A stretch of 64,000 bases of DNA from Clonostachys chloroleuca (GCA_037952775.1 JBANAY010000003.1:6448001-6512000); one strand, 5' to 3'; positions 36,805 through 48,350 are shown, numbered from the stretch's first letter. Program-made: numbers and translations. The notes: a model not told the origin generated them from the letters alone.

Positions 36805-37155
36805 CCCAACCTTCGAGTACTTTCATCTATTATCCAACTGTTCCAGTCGGAAGGCTTAACATTGGTCTCGGGCTCAAGGTAACCCATGTTCTGTCGGAAA
36901 ATGTGCTAAAACGCGCGTTAACAAATCTTTAAGCAAGTTTTGATGGAAATTACACAAGATACCTGAGTAAAGGCTGTGGCCAGTACATCTATTAGACTCT
37001 CTGAAAAAGAGCTTGTATCGTAAATATGCATAGCGTTATAAATAATAACAGCTTGAACAGCCGACAATCTCATTAGTTGGTCAAATATTTTTCTCTTCCG
37101 GAAGTGTATGTCAGCTAAAATGAAATGGCATGGAAGTTGTAGAACCTAGGCGTAC

Positions 37156-37928
37156 CTGCAAATATAAATGCTGTACTTCGCAATAGATGAGATCAAAAAC
37201 CTCTGGCCTAGACTCGGGAGTGCTTGATACGTAAAGATGAGCGATCCCCGATAGTTTACTCAGAATACTCGATCGCTGGTCTGGAAGCATATGCTGGTGG
37301 TGGATGAGAGATAGCCGCTCGCCTTCGTATGATAACCGATCGAAATGGTATCGAAAGACTTGAACGATCAACTCCAATTCGGAGCTGTTTAGTACCAGAG
37401 TTGGACCGGGCCTGCCCACCGTGGCTTGGATAGTGGGCTCGATCAAACCCGACTCTTCTTGCCGGTAGACCGGTTCCAGAGCCTTCACATCCCGCTCCAG
37501 GCTTGGTGCAGGTAGAAACCCTTGGTGGTCCAAGAGTTGAAAGTCAAAATACGAGCTTATATTCTGCTTGGAACCCGATCCACCGCTCGACATGGCATCC
37601 TCGTTGGCGGGCAATTCCAGATGTGCCATCCTTGAAAAGGTTGTCGAGTTCAGCGTCCTACTAGCCTGTGATACAAGGAGCAAGTCAGCATGTAAAGCTA
37701 ACAAGACCGTATTGACCGACCGCCGACGGATCCTCCTACTTCGTCGGTGGCGGGCGAAGTGCCGCTCGAGTATTGGCAGCTCAGCGACCTAGCTTCACAT
37801 CTACCGCAATGAGGGAATATATTATCGCAGCGAGCCTTGGAACGCGTGCACTCGGTACAGGCCTTCTTGCAGCTCCTCGGTCGCAATTGGCATCTAAGTT
37901 GATGCCGCTGTTTTGTGCTCACTGGCAT
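37156..37928 (-). pseudogene. N-terminal half of a Zn2Cys6 transcription factor
   Basis: The zinc cluster is perfect: ACTECTRSKARCDNIFPHCGRC with spacing C-x2-C-x6-C-x5-C-x2-C-x6-C, starting at ATG 37928. After an intron around 37676-37730 (weak GTCGGC donor, CTGAC branch, CACAG acceptor) the frame runs SRTLNSTTFSRM ... LIYCEVQHLYLQ and ends at a good donor (GTACGCC) at 37155. No matching continuation follows on the minus strand, while a fitting continuation lies on the plus strand at 34708. It may instead be a short functional gene ending in the intron. Confidence 0.6.
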
Positions 37929-39470
37929 GGCAGTAAGCCTACGAGCGATCTTAGCTGGCTTTCTGTCAGATCATACCTGACGTGAATGCTCTACAACATG
38001 AGGAGCACTGAATTTGGTCCATAATCAAAGACGCCCCGGAATATATCGATATGATCAACGTCCATGTGTGCACTTAACCACTTACATTGAGATGCTGAGG
38101 TGTTGAGCAGTCTTGCGCAATGTAAATCATCAGCAAGTGGCGGTCTCCTATATAAGCGTTTCTACGGTCGCCACCAAAATTTCGTCAGACAGTATTGCAC
38201 ACTAGCAGAGTGGGCGGCCCTCGAGCCAATCGGGGAGTTTACGTCTAATCGCTATATCTAGTTAAGCTCGATGCTACGATGCATTCTCGGTTTCAGGATA
38301 ATGTTTAGCTTCAGCAATGCGAATTCAATCTCAAATACTGCACTGGAGATATTGGAGAAAATACGAGATATTTTCCAAATGGACATTCCAAGGACCAATT
38401 CCATGGCGACAAGCTAAGCCAGCATAAGCAGTTGATCGGTGGAATGTCCTGGAATGTTCCCCCTTTGCGATTTCAACGACTGTCAGCAGCAGAGGTTGGT
38501 CGAGCTATGGCCTCAATGGTGCTTGGGTAAGAGTCAGCAGATCTAGCGTAGCCACATATAAATGGAATGTGGAATTGGTTATTGAGAGTTTTGGCTTGTG
38601 GCCTTGGGGAATAGCCTTAGATAAGATTGTTTTATAGGATAATATTTAGCTATTCTAATTATATATAGAAAGAAGAGATAATATAGAAATAATCAAACTT
38701 TTTATAAATAGTTATTTTTATGATTTTTATTAATTAAATTTTTTAAAACTTAAATTATAATAAAATAATAATAAGATTATAAAATATGAAACTTATATAA
38801 CTAGTTGTTTTACTTTACATAATATTTCTCATTAATTTAGAAAAAGTTAATATTTTTTTATATAATTATACTATTTAGCAGTCCTTTAGCAGACTTTCTA
38901 ATCAGACTCTTACATTCAGTCTGTCTAAATAAGATATCGCCTATTCTCTTACTGAGGCGAAGAAGTACAAAACTTCTACTCTCAGCGTAGCATGGACTGG
39001 ACCTGTCTGAGCGATGTGAGTTCTGTTCATGATCGCTTGGAAGTGAGACTGCTATTTTCGTGCTCCAACTTCAATATTGTTGAAGTCACTCTTCGATAGC
39101 TGCGTGAACCGTATCATGCCCATCCATTCAGGCCACCGATGCTTGAAGGTCGTGATACCATTCGATTTGAGGATTTGAGTGAAAATTTTGAATGTGGTAC
39201 AAATTCACCCACCGCTCGTATTGCGTTCTTAGACTTTACGGTACATGATCAAGCACTGCCTTTGGAGAAATCAGCAGACTCACTCACAATCACAGTTTAG
39301 GTACCACGATATTTGTAAATGAAACATTCTATTGTTGGTGAGTTTTAGGCCATTGTACAGCAACGTATTTATCCCAACACAGCCCTATAGTTAGTCTTGG
39401 ACATCAAAGATGAAAAGCCCTTTGCAGTCTCTGCCGTAAATGAAAAGCCGGGTTTCCCTTTGGATGGCTG
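37929..39470. other. intergenic with AT-rich relic
   Basis: No gene supported. 38220-38246 resembles 24794-24820. An abrupt AT island lies at 38630-38890. Confidence 0.35.
38630..38890. repeat. AT-rich island, probable RIP-degraded repeat relic
   Basis: About 260 bp consisting almost only of A and T with sharp edges against normal-GC flanks. It has the same base use as the RIP-ruined retroelement, so a small mutated repeat copy is likely. No family can be assigned. Confidence 0.4.
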
Positions 39471-39941
39471 TTAATTGAAGTCATTCTTGGCCTTGGAAAC
39501 CGCCTTTTCGGCCCAGAATAGGTCCACAAGCTCAGGGACCGCCTTTATCATTTCCTCTTCAGGCTCCCAGGTCATCTCCTTCTCGTCATACCCGACCCAT
39601 TCGGTTAGCAGCAATCGTTTCGTGCCTCGCTTGCCTGCCTTATCATCCCTGAATCGAAACACTTCGAACACTTCGTCGTCGTCTGGGTTCATCGGGCGGC
39701 CGTTGGGCAGGCTTTGCCAGTAGTGTAACAGAGCGGCTTTCGAATCTCGATGCAGGCTCCGCTCTCGTACCCATGTAGGATCTACACCGACCCATTTAAT
39801 GTGAAGCTGGAATTCGCATTTCTCCCATCTGTGGCCGAGGATCGCGGTGAATTCCCGTCTCGGCCGTTGAGGTGGCGAGCTTGGACATCGATACGTGACT
39901 GGAGTATCGCCATCTGCGGATGCGGAGCCCGTTGTAGACAT
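39471..39941 (-). CDS. small tandem-chromodomain protein
   Basis: 156 residues, one exon, ATG 39941. Two chromodomain-like repeats make up most of it. Repeat 1, about residues 30-78 (EFTAILGHRW..FQLHIKWVGVDPTW), has the aromatic KW-x-G core but a weak TWEP. Repeat 2, about 90-145 (VFEVFRFRDDK..LLLTEWVGYDEKEMTWEPEEEM), has W-x-GY and TWEP. Chromodomains bind methylated histone tails. The protein has no enzymatic domain, so it could be a chromatin adaptor or a domesticated fragment of a chromovirus integrase tail. Its surroundings are repeat-rich. Confidence 0.65.
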   Translation of the reverse strand: MSTTGSASADGDTPVTYRCPSSPPQRPRREFTAILGHRWEKCEFQLHIKWVGVDPTWVRERSLHRDSKAALLHYWQSLPNGRPMNPDDDEVFEVFRFRDDKAGKRGTKRLLLTEWVGYDEKEMTWEPEEEMIKAVPELVDLFWAEKAVSKAKNDFN

Positions 39942-41326
39942 ATTCGGAGAGGCAGGATGAGAATTCTGGACGAATCGATGAAAAAAGCGTGGTGGCCTTC
40001 CTGGATTTTCTCACGGAGTGAAATTCGTAGCGACTTGGCCATCAATCTGGCGCGGTGATGAATATTTGACTTGGCGTGATGCAACGGAATAAAACTTGAG
40101 GTTGAAGTGGAGCAAAAGTCATGAATGAAAAACTTTTAGAAAAGAGCACGAGAGTCACGGCAGAAGTGAATGTCGGCTTGCGTGTTTGATTCAACGCGTA
40201 ATGACCAAGTATCGACCGGTAGCTGCACAAGTGCACCAGTACCGAGCCCTTCATACGTGCACAGCAGCCGCCCAGACGCACTGTTACACAGCCTAGAAAG
40301 AGAAACACGCGTTAGCAAACAGATATTTACATACTGAAGATACTTTCTAAACACATCACTCACAAGTGAAGGTATGCTAAAAAACCACCTGTTTCCAAGG
40401 TCGATTTGGACGTCATGTCCGAGAAATCATTTAAACAATGTGAGGTGATATCGAACCATCAAGGACGTAGCTAAATCTATTCTGGAGACATGAAATAAAT
40501 TTGAAAATCAAAGATATAATAAATTGAAATCTGGTCATCACATTCGTTCGAAAGCTGGCGCATCCTCGATCATTGATCAAGAGTCATTGTTCAAGCGTGT
40601 AGTTCGGTAGCGCGAGTTGATACCTGGTTACAGGCTAAAATAGAGTATTGAAAGCACTACAGAGAGGCTAGAGTATTGAGCATAGGTGTAGATCGGTCTA
40701 TTGTTCTAACCTCTATGCAGGTATCTAAGGCAACTGATGATACTTCTTTAGTTACATACACTGCTTTTGAAACTTGAGCTTAGTTTCAAGGTCACTTAAA
40801 AGTAGGTTTTGCAGTTTGTCAATCTTGCTAGCTTTCATTGCATACGGTTGGTAGTTCCTAGTATTAGTATTGTCCGGGCAACAGATTTGCCAATGCTGCT
40901 GAGGATAACATGAGACCCCTAATAAAGTACTGGAAGCCGTTTCCCGTGCCAGAAAAAACAGAGTGAGGCGGGGGACTTGATCCCTGTTCTGGCATTGATC
41001 GCGAGGAATGGATGACATCAGCCTGCTTGCTTCATGCCGCATCGATGGCCGTGACACCCTCTGCCCTTGAAGACTTTGATCAAGGGCTTGAGATCAAGTG
41101 GGGTTTGGAGGTTGCTCTTACCGTTTGGCCCGCTCGGTCTCTCTTTGTTGATATTTATCTCCCAAATCCACGCTGGTACGAGGAGATTATTCTTCAGAGT
41201 TTGCGCCTTCCAGACGAGTTGCAGCCCGTGACGACAATCCTAGCCGTTATTATGGGATAGAAGAGCCCCCATTGTCTTCGAAGTCTGGGTAGTACTTAAT
41301 CAAGCAGAACATCGGCTCGCGATTAT
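39942..41326. other. intergenic, no gene recognised
   Basis: 1.4 kb. Open frames such as 41012-41260 and 40752-41057 have no domain and overlap each other. Nothing supported. Confidence 0.35.
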
Positions 41327-42498
41327 TCAACGGCCGGGCAGGTTCGTGGAGGCATAATCAAAAGCGAGCTCAGCTTGCGACTCTCCAAAAAATTCAAACC
41401 ACACCATTGAGAGCAGAACCTTTCTTGATTCCGCCCAGGAATGAAAAGAAAGCGCCTCAATTGTGTCGACAAGCCAAGAATTGAGGCGAGCGTCTATCCG
41501 AGCCAAGCCGCCCAGTTGACTTCGGACCATGTGCATCCAGAACAAGACGTGATGGGGCAAATCGATCTTTCCATTTAAGATAGAGACCATGGCCTCATCG
41601 AGTCGCACTGCGGCCCGAACTTGGGCATCATTTCTCGGATGCCATCCAAACATCAATCTCGTCATGACAACCAGCATCCCGGCGCGCAACGCATTGTTCA
41701 AGGAGAAATCGCTGAAGGACAGACAGAGTAGACGGTATTGCATTGAAACCATGATCTTGCTGTAAACGAGTTGATCAAGTCGCACGCCACGTTTCTGAAT
41801 GTCGTTGCACATCAATGAAAATTGTTGCATGTCCAACCAGACATTAGCCAGTCTCCAATCGAGGGACTGCATAGTCTGGAGCTGGATGTAATCTGAGCTA
41901 ATGTTTGTAGGGTTGTATTGATCTACAACGTAACGGTCCCACGGTACTTCGCCCTGGAAGAACATTGGAGGACGGTCAGAAAGGAAGGCAAATGCGGTAT
42001 CAACTCTGTGAAGCATGTTAGCTAGCAAATCAAAGAGGAAAAAGAAGAATAACCAATAAATACGAAAGGAAATTAAGAAGGACAAGTGTAGCGACCCCAC
42101 ACATGTTCACTGACGCACCTGCATATCTTTGTCCGAAGCTCTATGAGGCCCGACTTCAAGTCTTTCAAGCCTCCTCGTGCGTCGACCAGTGCCTTTAGCC
42201 CATTCATGTGGGCCTCAAAGCTTTTGGCGTCTCCAACTGCTTCTGCAAAGTGTGCTAGAATGATGATAGCCAGGGCCGTTGCATCGGAAGTTGCCGCTGG
42301 CTTATCAATCGAGCTTATTCTTTCCCTGAGAAGGCGGATAGTCTTTAGTCTATGCTTGTGTGCCTCCTTGCTGGATGGGAGGCCAGCGAGCAGCTCCCTG
42401 TATGCAAGAGTACCAAATTGGATGGCATTGAAGTAGAGGGGGTCCTCGAGAAGGATGACCCACAAGGATCTGTCGAAGTTGTCAAGACGTGCGCAGAT
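41327..42498 (-). CDS. fungal-specific transcription-factor-domain protein, 5' end undefined
   Basis: Two exons are clear: 42119-42498 and 41327-42005, with a 113-bp intron (42006-42118; GTGCGT donor, CTAAC branch, CACAG acceptor). The protein reads LDNFDRSLWVILLEDPLYFNAI, LKTIRLLRERISS, HMNGLKALVDARGGL and FLSDRPPMFF, the usual core of zinc-cluster regulators of the DUF3468-like type. An AG at 42499 makes 42498 an acceptor, but the upstream exon is not clear and no zinc cluster was found. Many fungal proteins of this type truly lack a DNA-binding domain. At least 352 residues. Confidence 0.6.
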
Positions 42499-44202
42499 CT
42501 GAGAGGGATAAAACGTGTCTCTGACACAAGTAAGGACTGGTCTGATGTTAGTATGATTACATGGCTCCCTTCCCCTGATTCTCTGTCGGGGAGACTCGGT
42601 GATGGGGGAGACTGACAGTCAGCACAGGCTTCCGACATGTATGGCTCCTTTGGCTCTGCAAAGGTGACCCAATGCAAATCACACCCGAGGCATTGGGGAG
42701 CGGCGAGAACGAGGTTCCTGTGCCGATCCTGCTTCCCCGCCGGGGCTTTCAATGGGCCCTTTCCTCGACAGGCTCGGCCAACCTGCAGCTGCTTTGATGC
42801 CGGTTTGGAAGCTAAGCCGTCGTGAGATCCATTCCCTTTGGCACCGGGTCGTGGGGTGGGATTGGGCACCAGTCGGAGCCCGATCTGGGCTTCCAGGTTG
42901 ACCCCCAAGGTATGAAGGTGGGTATTGTCACAGAAGTTCATGCTTCCTCTAAGTATTACGGCAGCTGACATGCACACTGAGCCTTGAAGGGTAAACATCA
43001 AAAGGTCAAGTTCATCCATTCTCCATCCCCTTATTTGTTCTCACTGACCGTGTGGGACCGGTCATGGCAGACCGACCCACCAAGCACAGTGCAATCCTTC
43101 GAGAGAGCAAATCTAATTTTAATTCGTGACGTAAGCTATTCGTAAGGAAGAGTGTGTTGTATACTTTGTTAGCACCCAGGATGTACTATTCGTAGTCAAT
43201 GGAAAGAGAAAACAGCCAGAAGATACTGCCACGAGGTCTTTATAGGCCCCTTTCGTGGGTTATGTTGGCAGTCTTGGGGTTCACTAATACCCCTGAGCTG
43301 CTGTGCTAAATTTGGCCACACCGTGCAAACTACCAGCCCTAAAGTCGATCTAACCGGCATTGACCGGCTCCATGATTCCCCAGTGTTGGGACGTGGTTGC
43401 TTGGTAATGGGTGCCCCTTGAGCACACAACTTGAGCCGTCACGAGATACAGAAGTGATCAAGTTAAAGATCTCTCAAGCATAGAGACAAGAAACATGCAA
43501 GAGATTTGCCCTCTTGAGACTACTGAAACGGAGTTATCGGTATCAAGAGATAAATGCGTTGTGAAATGGACACGAGGGTGCCAAGCCCGATGTCGCGTCA
43601 CAGCCCCAGCAATCTAGTCATGCTAGCCTTGGAGATCTTCCTAGCACAATTGCCCTACCATTTGCGTAGCGAGAGCCGTAATCAAATCCATGATGAGCAA
43701 ACAAAAGTTAGATGTAGAGCATTGATAAATTTCTAGCCGAGACAATAGAGCCACGAAAAATTCAAATGCTATTTCTTAATATCCCGATAATAGCTACTCC
43801 GAAATCGAACACGCCGCGGAGAGAAATTGATGATGTCATTTGCCTCATTACCTCGGCTTAGTCAGGACCGTGCTGCTGAGGACTCTGAGCGCGATCGCGA
43901 CTTTGTACCCCTGCTTCAAAAGATATTAAAGAGGCATCAACCTCATACTCATATCCGCCGTCCGTTAATTGTGCAGAAAACAATACGATTCCTCACGTCA
44001 CGTGAAAAGCCCTCTTAAAAGTCAAGTGACAATTTGTATCTAATATAGGTACTTGACCGGTCTTGTAGATCGACGAAACTTAGACAAGACTGAGGTGCTG
44101 TTCACTTGGGTTCAATATCGCCCACAATTCGATTTTGAAGTACTTGAATGAAGTCATGAGTCAACAACTATAGTCACCAGGAGAGTCAACTCTACACCAG
44201 TC

Positions 44203-44210
44203 TATATAAT
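44203..44210 (+). promoter_or_regulatory. TATA box
   Basis: TATATAAT lies 219 bp upstream of the regulator start codon at 44429 and 80 bp upstream of the CGG-N5-CCG site. Confidence 0.4.
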
Positions 44211-44289
44211 ACACCGTGATGTGGATAACATGGGTTATTATCTGTGGGGATGGTTTATCATCGACGCACGTGAGCTTCAGCCATATCTT

Positions 44290-44300
44290 CGGATAACCCG
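44290..44300 (+). promoter_or_regulatory. CGG-N5-CCG site, regulator promoter
   Basis: CGGATAACCCG, 129 bp upstream of the Zn2Cys6 gene start. It matches the cluster-wide pattern CGG-ANAAC-CCG, an inverted CGG pair with 5-bp spacing of the kind bound by Gal4-type dimers. Its place suggests autoregulation. Confidence 0.65.
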
Positions 44301-44428
44301 ATGCTCTCCACTTCTAAGTTTCCAAACCAAAGTCAACTGTAGCATTCCCCCCGGGCGGCTTCCGGTTCACCTTGCATTTGCACAACACGTATTCTCCGCT
44401 GCTCAGTTAAAGAGCAGCCGTTCAAGGG

Positions 44429-46530
44429 ATGCCGCGAACCTTTACGAGAACCCCGCTTGCATGCGGCTCATGGTGAGTGCCGTCTTCTGAGCCTTGCCCC
44501 GGATGTGGTGGCTCGAACGACGATCTGTGTGCCATTTGCTAACTGCAGTTCCACTCACAGCCGGCGGCGTAAGACGAAATGTGACGGCATGCGGCCCCGT
44601 TGCAAGCACTGCTCTAACAAAAACCTGCAGTGTGTCTGGGCAATGCCTGATCACGATGCCCCGCCCATCGACTCTATTGCACTGACCCCTGACACGTCGG
44701 CGACGGACAGCGTGCCTCACCTCGAAGCGCCGCCGCCGTCCTCCTCCGCGTCCGTATCCGAACCGACGGACAAGGGTTTGCAGTCGTGTCTCGACTTGTT
44801 CTTCGAGCGTCACTTTGCAAGTGACTTTTGTTCGTTCGACTCCAGATCAGACTTTGAGTCTAAATGCAGACAGGAGGCCGTCTTAGCAGCATGTGTCATT
44901 GCGCTCTGTAGTCGATACCTCTCGCTCGAGACTACTCAGACCGAGTTTGGACTCGCCTCACCGAACGATGTGTTCCGTCTTTACATGCGCAGAGCCCGGA
45001 CTCTCGTCAAAATGGCGTCGGATGATCCGAGCGGTAAGTCATCATCCATTGGGAACCCTGTCGAGTTACCGGATCGCTAATCACCCTCAGCATCATGCAG
45101 TTACTCACATCCAGGCTAATCTTGTCCTGGCATTGGCAGAGCTACTCTCTAGCTCTGGATCGAGGCACTGGCTCTTCACAGGCACGGCAATCCGGATGGC
45201 CGAGATCATGCGGTTGAACAAGGAGTTTCACCAGAAACACAGCTACAGGGAACAGGAGATTCGGCGCCGGACGTTCTGGGCCTGTCTCATGTTCGATCGG
45301 GTATTGGCTTACTTCCTTGGTAAGCATAGAACTGTCAACGAGGAGAGCGTTTCCATATCTGTGCCGGGCACGGATCTATCGATGCTCTACCAAGAAGAGA
45401 CAAGAGGCGTCACATTGGCCAGCCTCGCCGCATATGCACGTCCTTCTGATCTGGGGTTGGCTTCGTACTTTATCAAAACAATCATTCTGTGGAGTGATCT
45501 AGCAGACTTTGCTGCATATTCCCGGCGTCGTCTCGAAAAGCATCCCCCCACCAGCCCGGAGAGCCTCTTCTTCGCTCGATCTGAGGCTGCGCGGGAATGG
45601 CGCGACTCTCTACCCGAAGGCCTCCGTTGGAGCATTCGAAACTACGATACCCATTGCGCACTTGGCCAGAAGAAGCTTTTCCTTTCGATGCAGTTCCTAC
45701 TGCATGGCGCTCTATCCATTGCTCACCAATGCTATCTGCCCCATCCTACTCTGTACACTAACCTCGTCGATCTTGTTGACGCGGCTGGTTGGTCTTATCT
45801 CTACAGGGATGAGCCCCTGGTTTCGAATTGTGTATCCAATGCCCTTATCATCGGCGAGATACTGGACTACCTAATGGATCCCGAGCAGGCAAACGACTTG
45901 CCAGCCCTGCAGACTATATGGGTTGCCGCTACTACCTTGACGGCAGCTAACGTGTATCTCTGGATGCAGTACGCCCACGACGAGACCTTCTCCACACCCG
46001 AGTATCAGTTCAAGGCCAGCCGTTACTTTGATCTTGTCCGCCAGCTTGTCTCGTCGTGGACGGGGGAGTGGAAAGTGGCTAATCACTGGCTCCGAGCTCT
46101 TGATGTGATGCGTGATCTCTACAAAGCGGCATATCTCGGCGACGTCAACGAGAGATTCTTCACAAACCATGGCATTGAGTTGAATCCAGAGGAACAGGAC
46201 GAACTGCTCGACGACTTCCGCCCCCAACCAGGAGATGGGTACCCCACGCTGATTGCACTCCCCAACTTGCAGGCATCGGTCAAATTCGCCACGTGCGACA
46301 CATCAGCGAGATCCATTGATATCCCCTCCATTTGGCTGCAGCTTTCCGGTGGTTGGCCGTTCGGATTCGCGGGGCCGGAGTGTGCCGTGGAGCCTCCTGG
46401 TAATATCCAACTGACCAATGATGACTTGGAGATCCCCCCGCTTGATAGTGACGGGAATCCCGATATACTGATCGGCTTCTGTGAATCCACAGCCCCCACG
46501 AACGAGGAGCTCCTTTCTGATAGTCCTTGA
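44429..46530 (+). CDS. Zn2Cys6 transcription factor, likely regulator of the muropeptide cluster
   Basis: 648 residues. Exons are 44429-44472, 44561-45033 and 45101-46530; the sum is an exact codon multiple. The first intron splits the zinc cluster: LACGS from exon 1 joins CRRRKTKCDGMRPRC from exon 2, giving Cys12, 15, 22, 29, 32 and 39 (C-x2-C-x6-C-x6-C-x2-C-x6-C). The second intron (GTAAGT, GCAG) joins DDPS to VTHIQANL. The fungal-specific regulator domain covers about residues 170-430 (IRRRTFWACLMFDRVLAYFLGKHR is typical). The C-terminus is acidic, a possible activation region. It is followed 102 bp later, on the same strand, by the secreted hydrolase. A CGG-N5-CCG site stands in its own promoter. 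Confidence 0.88.
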
Positions 46531-46632
46531 TATTACATGTCACCGCACCACACCGATAAGTACCCCAGTGGGAGAAGTTGATACTCCGTATTCGCTTGGC
46601 AGTTCATCTTCTTCACCTTGCAACTCGCCAAC

Positions 46633-47928
46633 ATGAAGCTTTCGTTCTTGCTGTATCCTGCGTTTGTCTCAGCGGCTCACGCGAATGGCCAGAACCGTGT
46701 ACTCAAGCATGGCAGCCCAGAGTCAGTCGGCTTGTTACCTCAGCCGCTGAACGCGATGATCCAGAACATCACCTCCTACACCGAGCCTCGCAACTATGGA
46801 GACGCATCCTTTCAAGAAGTTAGGGCATTGGAGCCTGGCTCTGTCAACCTAGTCGCTCGCCACGGCACTATCGTCAGTGCTTTCGCGGTTGGCCACAGGA
46901 AGCTCTACGCCGATGCTAATGGCACCCTGCTCGAGCCTCAAGAGCAGGAAAATGCGACCTTTGACACTGTCTATGACATGGCAAGCCTCTCGAAGCTTTT
47001 CTGCGCCATTGCGGTACTCCGGGAGGTCGATGCAGGGAGAATCGATCTAAATCAGACGGTGGCTACATACTTGCCTGAGTTTGGGGCCAATGGGAAAGAG
47101 AACATCACCGTCATCAATCTTCTCACGCACTCAAGCGGCCTCTTGCCGTTGCCAACCCCTGACCTCTGGAAGTCTAATTACTCGTCCATTGATCAGCGAG
47201 TGGCCACCCTTCTGAATCTGCCCCCTCAGGTGCCACCCAGAACGCAGTTCATATACTCTGACATTGGCTTCATGGCCCTGAGATACATTCTTGAGAGGGT
47301 CACCGGTAGAAACTTTGAACTATTGGTCTACTCATACACCATACCACTGGGGATGAACTCTACGTTTTACAACCGTGGAAACCTCGAGGGGCCGCTCAAC
47401 CCTTTTTATCATCGCACCGCACCAACAGAGTTTGAGATCGAGGCCCAAGGCCCAGAGGAACCGGCTAGACCGCAGCCTGTCCGGGGAACCGTCCACGACG
47501 AGAACACGTGGGCTTTAGGTGGACTCTCTGGCCACGCCGGGCTGTTCTCTACCGTCGGCGACGTCGCTATATTCTGCCAAATGATCCTGAACAACGGCAC
47601 CTACGGCGAGCATCGCATCCTTTCCCAGAAATCCGTTGATCTCATATTCACCGATTTCAATGCAAAGTTCCCCGGGAATAACTACGGCACTGGCTTTGCA
47701 CTGAACCAATCGTACACCCAAGGGAGCATGCAGAGCTTGAAAACGGCCAGCCACTCTGGTTTCACCGGCACCACGCTTGCTATCGATCGTCCTTCGGACA
47801 CCTTCTGGATTCACTTTAGTAACCGAGTCCACCCCAGCAGGTACTACGGTACAAATAACCCTGTTCGAAGGGCGATGGGATATTGGGTTGCCAAGAGTCT
47901 TGGTAGGGATGTTCCGTTCCCTAACTAA
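46633..47928 (+). CDS. secreted serine hydrolase of the beta-lactamase fold, AmiE/YbbE-type (putative muropeptide amidase)
   Basis: 431 residues, no intron; ATG 46633 (CCAACATGAAG). It starts with a signal peptide (MKLSFLLYPAFVSAAHA). Class C/S12 catalytic motifs are Ser118-L-S-Lys121 (MASLSK), Tyr208-S-Asp210 (FIYSDIGF) and His374-Ser-Gly (HSGFTGT). GTVHDENTWALGGLSGHAGLFST (286-307) is a signature of the bacterial YbbE/AmiE group and of serine-hydrolase domains fused to NagZ. In Bacillus subtilis AmiE is an N-acetylmuramoyl-L-alanine amidase used with NagZ in muropeptide salvage. Several N-glycosylation sequons (NIT, NAT, NQT, NYS, NST) fit secretion. The predicted role is to strip stem peptides from muropeptides outside the cell; esterase activity is the alternative. 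It lies immediately downstream of the regulator. Confidence 0.8.
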   Translation: MKLSFLLYPAFVSAAHANGQNRVLKHGSPESVGLLPQPLNAMIQNITSYTEPRNYGDASFQEVRALEPGSVNLVARHGTIVSAFAVGHRKLYADANGTLLEPQEQENATFDTVYDMASLSKLFCAIAVLREVDAGRIDLNQTVATYLPEFGANGKENITVINLLTHSSGLLPLPTPDLWKSNYSSIDQRVATLLNLPPQVPPRTQFIYSDIGFMALRYILERVTGRNFELLVYSYTIPLGMNSTFYNRGNLEGPLNPFYHRTAPTEFEIEAQGPEEPARPQPVRGTVHDENTWALGGLSGHAGLFSTVGDVAIFCQMILNNGTYGEHRILSQKSVDLIFTDFNAKFPGNNYGTGFALNQSYTQGSMQSLKTASHSGFTGTTLAIDRPSDTFWIHFSNRVHPSRYYGTNNPVRRAMGYWVAKSLGRDVPFPN

Positions 47929-48350
47929 TGCAAGGATCGGATTGAGCCTCTAGCTTGGATTTGATCGAATGTTTGTCCTAGGTCATTATAGTTTGCTTGA
48001 ATGAAACCGGCACAATAACGACTGGATTGAAAGGTTGCATTTGAAGATGTGTATTTGTTGAAAGCTTGCTCCAAAATGAGCTCGTGCCTGGCTCTCCTCC
48101 AGTTGCCCTGTGGATGCCTTACACGAGGCCGTAGCTCGGCTAGCTCAAGGGTCCTTTGATATGTAGGTTTTGAGATACCGCATACGCCGGCTAAAGTTTA
48201 AGGTAGCATGAGGGAGATATGTAGTTGCCGTTGTAGTGGCTTTCTACATAAGCTTTCTAAGATCTTTAAAAATCAGTTGAAATAACACCTTGACGGGCAT
48301 GTAAACAAGACTTCCATCGTAATTTCCTTTACTCAAAGGGAGGTGGCGGA
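47929..48350. other. convergent 3' region between hydrolase and nagA
   Basis: About 420 bp between two converging genes. It should hold both terminators. No gene seen. Confidence 0.4.

Larger units (their letters stand above)
42499..44428. other. intergenic and left edge of the muropeptide cluster
   Basis: 1.9 kb. The open frame 42345-43019 (minus) may contain an upstream exon of the preceding gene but has no domain. The right 250 bp are the promoter of the zinc-cluster regulator, with a TATA box and a CGG-N5-CCG site. Confidence 0.4.

Noticed and set aside
36329..36859. 176-residue plus-strand open frame
   Set aside because: The opposite strand has a recognisable regulator-domain pattern, so this is its shadow.
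42345..43019. 224-residue minus-strand open frame before the 42-kb regulator-domain gene
   Set aside because: Out of frame with the conserved exon and has no domain; it may contain part of an unseen upstream exon but cannot be called.
46633..47928. Antibiotic-resistance beta-lactamase
   Set aside because: The fold is shared, but the HDEN/HAGLFST signature, secretion signal and neighbours point to the AmiE/YbbE group rather than a resistance enzyme.
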